Shown here one piece after another: positions 60,736 to 64,000 of a DNA stretch of 64,000 nucleotides. The stretch's first letter is position 1, and each line of letters opens with the position of its first letter. Location: NCBI GenBank assembly GCA_016219545.1, contig JACRMH010000016.1, positions 1 to 64,000 of the forward strand. The letters are read 5' to 3'. The notes beneath the pieces are model-generated. The model was not told where the DNA came from, ran no database searches, and was given only the letters and a program-made list of their open reading frames with translations. The DNA is from Chloroflexota bacterium. Its GTDB lineage: Bacteria; Chloroflexota; Anaerolineae; Anaerolineales; Villigracilaceae. A program made the position numbers and the translations under genes.

Positions 60736-60906
60736 GCCCAACGGTTTATTCTAGTAGACAGGAGGGCGGGCGTGGACTCTGTTTGGGAGCAAGAAAAACT
60801 CCAAGCCAGAAAAATACTCGAAAATGGCGCACCATACCCCAGCGTCCAGTGCACCGCCGTAGGATGCGGACATCCTTGTTCTGTTTCTTAAAATGCTTTG
60901 TTAGGC
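60736..60906 (-). repeat. Best attC-like site (171 bases)
   Basis: R'' GCCTAAC (60906-60900) and R' GTTGGGC (60742-60736) at the ends match RYYYAAC and GTTRRRY. The imperfect dyad continues inward (ATTTTAAGAAACAG against ATTCTAGTAGACAG). The inner part carries the GTGGACTCTGTTTGGGAG motif shared with other sites. Confidence 0.6.
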
Positions 60907-61024
60907 GGCGTTTTGGAATCACACACCTTGCCATCTTTACTCATCACTCAAAATAGGATGTTTCTCGGTTTTCAACAATGTATTGATAAATTCTCTACCA
61001 GGTATATCTACTAGTCAGAAACGC

Positions 61025-61471
61025 CTATTTTTCAGTTTGCCATAATACTTTGTGTATATGCCCGTCTTGAGACTTTATATTCTGATAAGACTGTTGCAGG
61101 ATTTGCTCAAGGATTGGCAGCACTATACCGCTGAGCCGCTTGATATAAACACAATACCCAGTAGTAGTATGCTTACCCAACTTAGCCAGCAATCCAGAGT
61201 AGTGTGCCGTGCCGTCCATTAGGTAGACAGTAATTTTACCTTTTCTTGGATAAAAACCAATAATATGACCGTCGCCTTCGCGCCCGCTGTCGTATTTGTA
61301 ATGGTAGGTATCAAACCCGATAGTACCCACATTCCATATCTTTGGTTTGTGTCCGCTTATTCGCTGCATCATTTCAATCAGTACAAGAGAATCTTTTACG
61401 GTTTGCTCATCATCAAGTGAAGCAATATAGTCTTTGACCGATTTGTTGTTTTGAGCAGATGTTTTGTCCAT
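61025..61471 (-). CDS. DUF1801 domain protein
   Basis: A 148-residue protein with SVKDYIASLDDEQTVKDSLVLIEMM, KIWNVGTIGFDTYHYKY and GFYPRKGKITVYLMDG, as in DUF1801. GAGGTGAA precedes the ATG. The 60907-61024 gap carries nothing recognisable; the 61472-61582 gap carries only a short TTCGCTTCGGCTCAGGGCAG repeat word. Confidence 0.82.
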   Translation of the reverse strand: MDKTSAQNNKSVKDYIASLDDEQTVKDSLVLIEMMQRISGHKPKIWNVGTIGFDTYHYKYDSGREGDGHIIGFYPRKGKITVYLMDGTAHYSGLLAKLGKHTTTGYCVYIKRLSGIVLPILEQILQQSYQNIKSQDGHIHKVLWQTEK

Positions 61472-61582
61472 AAGTTAATTCACCTCAAATTTGGGACCCT
61501 TTATTTCATTAATAACAGATACCACCGTCGCTATCTTCTCGGCCCGAACCGCACCGCTACTGCCCTGAGCCGAAGCGAAGAA

Positions 61583-62125
61583 CTATTTCTTATAATGTAG
61601 CGCAACAACTCCTGAACGAAACGTTTTTGACCCAACAAGTTTTAATGTAAGGTTCTTGCCCGATTCGAACAAGCGGGGACCTTTTCCCGCAATGACCGGG
61701 TGAAAGACAAGGTGATACTCGTCGATGAGATCCCATCCTGCAACTTGCGATGCGATGTTCAGGCTGCCAATGGAAATGTTTTTTCCTGGCTGTCGTTTTA
61801 ACTTCATGATCTCTTCTCGAAGATTTGAGTAGAGGAGCGTCGTGTTGTTCCACTCCACGCTCTTCAACGTTGTTGAAAAGACGATCTTTGGTATGGAATC
61901 GAATGTACGGGCGAATTCGTTGATCACTTCCGTTTCCGATTGATTCACCGCGACATCGTGCCAGTACGGATACATCAGGTGATAGGTGTCGTGTCCGAAA
62001 ATGTGAACATCTGAATCACGCAGGAGCCCGGTGAAGTACTCGTGCAGCTCGTCATCGGCGATTCCCGATTCGTGACCGCAGTACCCGTCCAACGTGATGT
62101 TGATTGCAAAAGTAACTTTTCTCAT
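61583..62125 (-). CDS. Dihydrofolate reductase family protein (RibD C-terminal type)
   Basis: A 180-residue protein of the DHFR-like/RibD_C family: FAINITLDGYCGH at the start, HIFGHDTYHLMYPYW, IPKIVFSTTLKSVEWNNTTLL, then NISIGSLNIASQVAGWDLIDEYHLVFHPVIAGKGPRLFE. These small NADPH-dependent reductases are widespread and usually uncharacterised. Its ATG overlaps the stop codon of the lactonase-like gene (ATGA), so the two form an operon. Confidence 0.87.
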   Translation of the reverse strand: MRKVTFAINITLDGYCGHESGIADDELHEYFTGLLRDSDVHIFGHDTYHLMYPYWHDVAVNQSETEVINEFARTFDSIPKIVFSTTLKSVEWNNTTLLYSNLREEIMKLKRQPGKNISIGSLNIASQVAGWDLIDEYHLVFHPVIAGKGPRLFESGKNLTLKLVGSKTFRSGVVALHYKK

Positions 62126-62742
62126 TTTCTATTCTCAGGTTGCCATGGCTCGTCGACGTGTGTGAGCCAAACCTGCTTGGGGTTCAGCGCAAGCACCTTC
62201 AGCTGGCCTTCGGAGTGCGGCTCGTCAAGCTCGCCGAACCAAACCGCCACGTCGCCGCCGACGATGATCGGACGCCCACCCGTCTCAACGATGACCATCT
62301 GCGACCCACGTGTGTGGCCCGGTGCCGGGACCAGCCGCAGCCCGGGAAGCAGTTCGAACTCGCCGTCGACCGGCAGGTACTGCACGCCGGGTGCATCGAC
62401 CCACTCGCGAATAGTGTAGTCGTCCTTGCTGCGTGCATCGTCGAGCTCTAAACGCTGGACATAGATCGGCTTGCCGGCGAAGAGGTGGTTGCCACCACAG
62501 TGGTCGAAGTGCAGGTGTGTGTTGACGACAATGTCAATGCCGGAGAGGTTGAAGTCCTGCTTGTTCAGTGGACTGAGGCGGGGATCCATGTCGGCCACTG
62601 CCGGGTGCAGCTCCGTCATGCCGGTGTCAATCAGCACACGCGCATCGGGATGGTCAATGACATGCACGTAGACCGGCATCCGCTCGCCCTCGGCGAGCAG
62701 GTCGGCAACGCGAACTGGCGTGATGGTGATTTTTTTATTCAT
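62122..62742 (-). CDS. MBL-fold hydrolase, N-acyl homoserine lactonase-like
   Basis: A 206-residue metallo-beta-lactamase-fold enzyme. The metal motif is THLHFDHCGG (H-x-H-x-D-H), followed by PAPGHTRGSQ and VVGGDVAVWFG metal and active-site loops, and a C-terminal LTHVDEPW. The order matches AiiA-like lactonases and related hydrolases; actual lactone activity is not proven. The ATG at 62742 is better spaced from AAGGA than the ATG at 62748. The gene is distinctly GC-richer than its surroundings and is driven by a strong promoter with an operator. This suggests a recently acquired regulated unit. Confidence 0.83.
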   Translation of the reverse strand: MNKKITITPVRVADLLAEGERMPVYVHVIDHPDARVLIDTGMTELHPAVADMDPRLSPLNKQDFNLSGIDIVVNTHLHFDHCGGNHLFAGKPIYVQRLELDDARSKDDYTIREWVDAPGVQYLPVDGEFELLPGLRLVPAPGHTRGSQMVIVETGGRPIIVGGDVAVWFGELDEPHSEGQLKVLALNPKQVWLTHVDEPWQPENRK

Positions 62743-62761
62743 GGTCATTTTCCTTCACGCG

Positions 62762-62790
62762 ATTATAGAATATGTGTTCTATTTAGTCAA
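62762..62790 (-). promoter_or_regulatory. Promoter with internal operator for the MBL/DHFR operon
   Basis: TTGACT, 17 bases, TATAAT on the minus strand. A perfect dyad ATAGAA-N6-TTCTAT (62765-62782) lies between the hexamers, where a repressor would block polymerase. No regulator gene is adjacent. Confidence 0.75.
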
Positions 62791-62823
62791 TCGAGAAACT
62801 CATCATCTTTTCTTGGAACTTGT

Positions 62824-64000
62824 TCATTTTGACTTTAGCTGTATCATGATCGTTGCGTAGGGCGGAATCTCCGCTACAGGAACGTAATTCCATAAACGCC
62901 CCTTGTCGAGGACAGTCAGTGTAGCTAGGGGTGTTTCATCCAGCAGAGAGACAGGAGCATATTCTCCCTGCGGCAATGCGCTGGCAGTTAAAGACAACTT
63001 ATGATCACGGATAGGCGCGTTGGTCAAATTGACAATGACCAGAACAGATTCATCGGCTGTCGTCCGAAGGCAGGCAAATAGGCCTTGATTAAAGGTGGAT
63101 AGCAGGAAAAGTTCGCCAGTCTGCAGAGCGGGATGGCTGTTGCGCAGGGAGATCAGGTTGCGGTAGTGGGAGAGAATCGATTTTGGATCACCGGTTTCCG
63201 CTGCAACATTGAAAATTGGGTAATCACGATCGGGCGTTTCCCAGGGAGTGACATCCGAAAAACCTGCATATCGCTCGCCGCTCCACTGCATTGGGACGCG
63301 TAGCAATCCGTCTTCAGACATTCCAAGCTCCTCCCCATAATACATAAAGGGCACGCCAGGCAGAGAAAAATAAAGTGAAGCGGCTGCCTTGGCCTTTTCT
63401 GGATTGCCGCCTATTTGATCCATCACGCGATGCATATCATGGTTGGCTAGAAAGGTACCATACTGCCCTTTGGGAAATTGACTCGTGCCTGATTTCAACG
63501 TATTAAGGATCCGGGCGGAATTCCCTTCGTTGAAACTTGCAAGCGTCGCGAATGCCAGGTCGAACTCGAACGCTAGGTCGACTTGCTGGTTGACAACCCA
63601 TGGGACAACCTTCGCATCCTCCTGCCAGACTTCCCCAATTGTCATTGCATCGGGCTTAATGCCTTTATAGAACTGGAAGTAGTTTGCAAACCAGTCATGC
63701 GAGGCCTTCGTATCGACAGTTACAGAGCCAACCTCGATCAGCCCAGGAATGGCATCCAGACGGAACCCATCAATGCCAACATCCGCAAGCCAGAAGCGGG
63801 TCACATTTTCCATTTCAGCAGTCACATCCGGGTTTTTATAATTCAAATCGGGCATGCCCTCCCAGAAAACGGCGTAGTAGTAATCATCGTTTAATGGATG
63901 CCATACCGGGTCGTTCCAACCGGGATCAATATCAGCCCAAAGATACCAATTACGATATGGAGAATTTGTCTCCTGCGATTGGATGAACCAGGGATGCTGG
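62824..64000 (-). CDS. GH13 alpha-amylase/alpha-glucosidase family hydrolase, C-terminal part (runs off window)
   Basis: The visible 391 residues contain the core of a GH13 TIM barrel: the HPWF-x-x-S segment, DIDPGWNDPVWHP, nucleophile Asp in DGFRLDAIPG, acid-base Glu in TIGEVWQED, and LANHDMHRVMDQIGG with the third catalytic Asp. A C-terminal all-beta domain follows (VIVNLTNAPIRDHKLSL to YATIMIQLKSK). The frame is open to the window edge, so the N-terminus is missing; an internal ATG at 63855 is not the start. It hydrolyses alpha-1,4 glucans or maltooligosaccharides. Location cannot be told without the N-terminus. Confidence 0.9.
   Translation of the reverse strand, partial: QHPWFIQSQETNSPYRNWYLWADIDPGWNDPVWHPLNDDYYYAVFWEGMPDLNYKNPDVTAEMENVTRFWLADVGIDGFRLDAIPGLIEVGSVTVDTKASHDWFANYFQFYKGIKPDAMTIGEVWQEDAKVVPWVVNQQVDLAFEFDLAFATLASFNEGNSARILNTLKSGTSQFPKGQYGTFLANHDMHRVMDQIGGNPEKAKAAASLYFSLPGVPFMYYGEELGMSEDGLLRVPMQWSGERYAGFSDVTPWETPDRDYPIFNVAAETGDPKSILSHYRNLISLRNSHPALQTGELFLLSTFNQGLFACLRTTADESVLVIVNLTNAPIRDHKLSLTASALPQGEYAPVSLLDETPLATLTVLDKGRLWNYVPVAEIPPYATIMIQLKSK

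Overview
The window is a bacterial chromosome segment of roughly even base composition and high gene density. The gene content resembles Chloroflexota, most likely class Anaerolineae. It combines a fused MetV-MetF folate enzyme, tungsten aldehyde:ferredoxin oxidoreductases, GatCAB with an AspRS that looks non-discriminating, lipoproteins with Thr/Pro-rich linkers, and many short dispersed palindromic repeats. No rRNA or other clade marker is present, so this assignment is an inference.

Layout: 1-3.7 kb holds a type I restriction locus on the minus strand. hsdR carries a probable single-base frameshift. A REP-associated tyrosine transposase (RAYT) gene sits between hsdR and a partial hsdM, and REP-like palindromes lie inside all three reading frames. 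3.8-13.9 kb is core metabolism and transport: MetV-MetF, a LysM surface protein, a formate/nitrite channel with a CRP-like operator and a small Lrp-type partner, an acetyltransferase, an unrecognised conserved protein next to panB, and a heterodimeric ABC exporter. 14.2-20.8 kb encodes a CheB-CheR-PAS fusion and a seven-PAS hybrid histidine kinase. 21-26.3 kb is an aerobic tyrosine/homogentisate catabolic operon (hpd, FAH-family hydrolase, hmgA, a serine hydrolase, a flavin reductase), divergent from a GlcD/GlcF-type oxidoreductase and an SGNH lipoprotein at 26.4-30.2 kb.

31.6-45.4 kb contains a large AT-rich lipoprotein gene, a TetR-controlled MacB/FtsX-type ABC transporter, and the gatB, gatA, gatC and aspS genes. 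The 3' end of gatB is present three times (38.4, 37.9 and 33.5 kb), and foreign-looking genes lie between the copies, as if gatB's end were an integration target. 45.9-52.4 kb is a four-gene same-strand cluster (AOR, aminotransferase, aminotransferase, AOR) behind a good promoter and closed by a terminator. It is a plausible ferredoxin-linked amine or amino-acid oxidation module.

52.5-56.5 kb has a TPR/DUF3592-like membrane protein, a J-domain protein, a tRNA-Thr with an odd T-loop, and a GT4 glycosyltransferase. 56.5-62.8 kb is a run of small minus-strand accessory genes (DinB, DUF1801, DUF1905, AlkZ-like, DHFR-like, MBL-fold). Several are separated by attC-like boundary sites without an integrase, so this looks like an integron cassette array. 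The window ends in a partial GH13 alpha-glucosidase/amylase gene. Several families of short dispersed inverted repeats occupy most intergenic gaps throughout.
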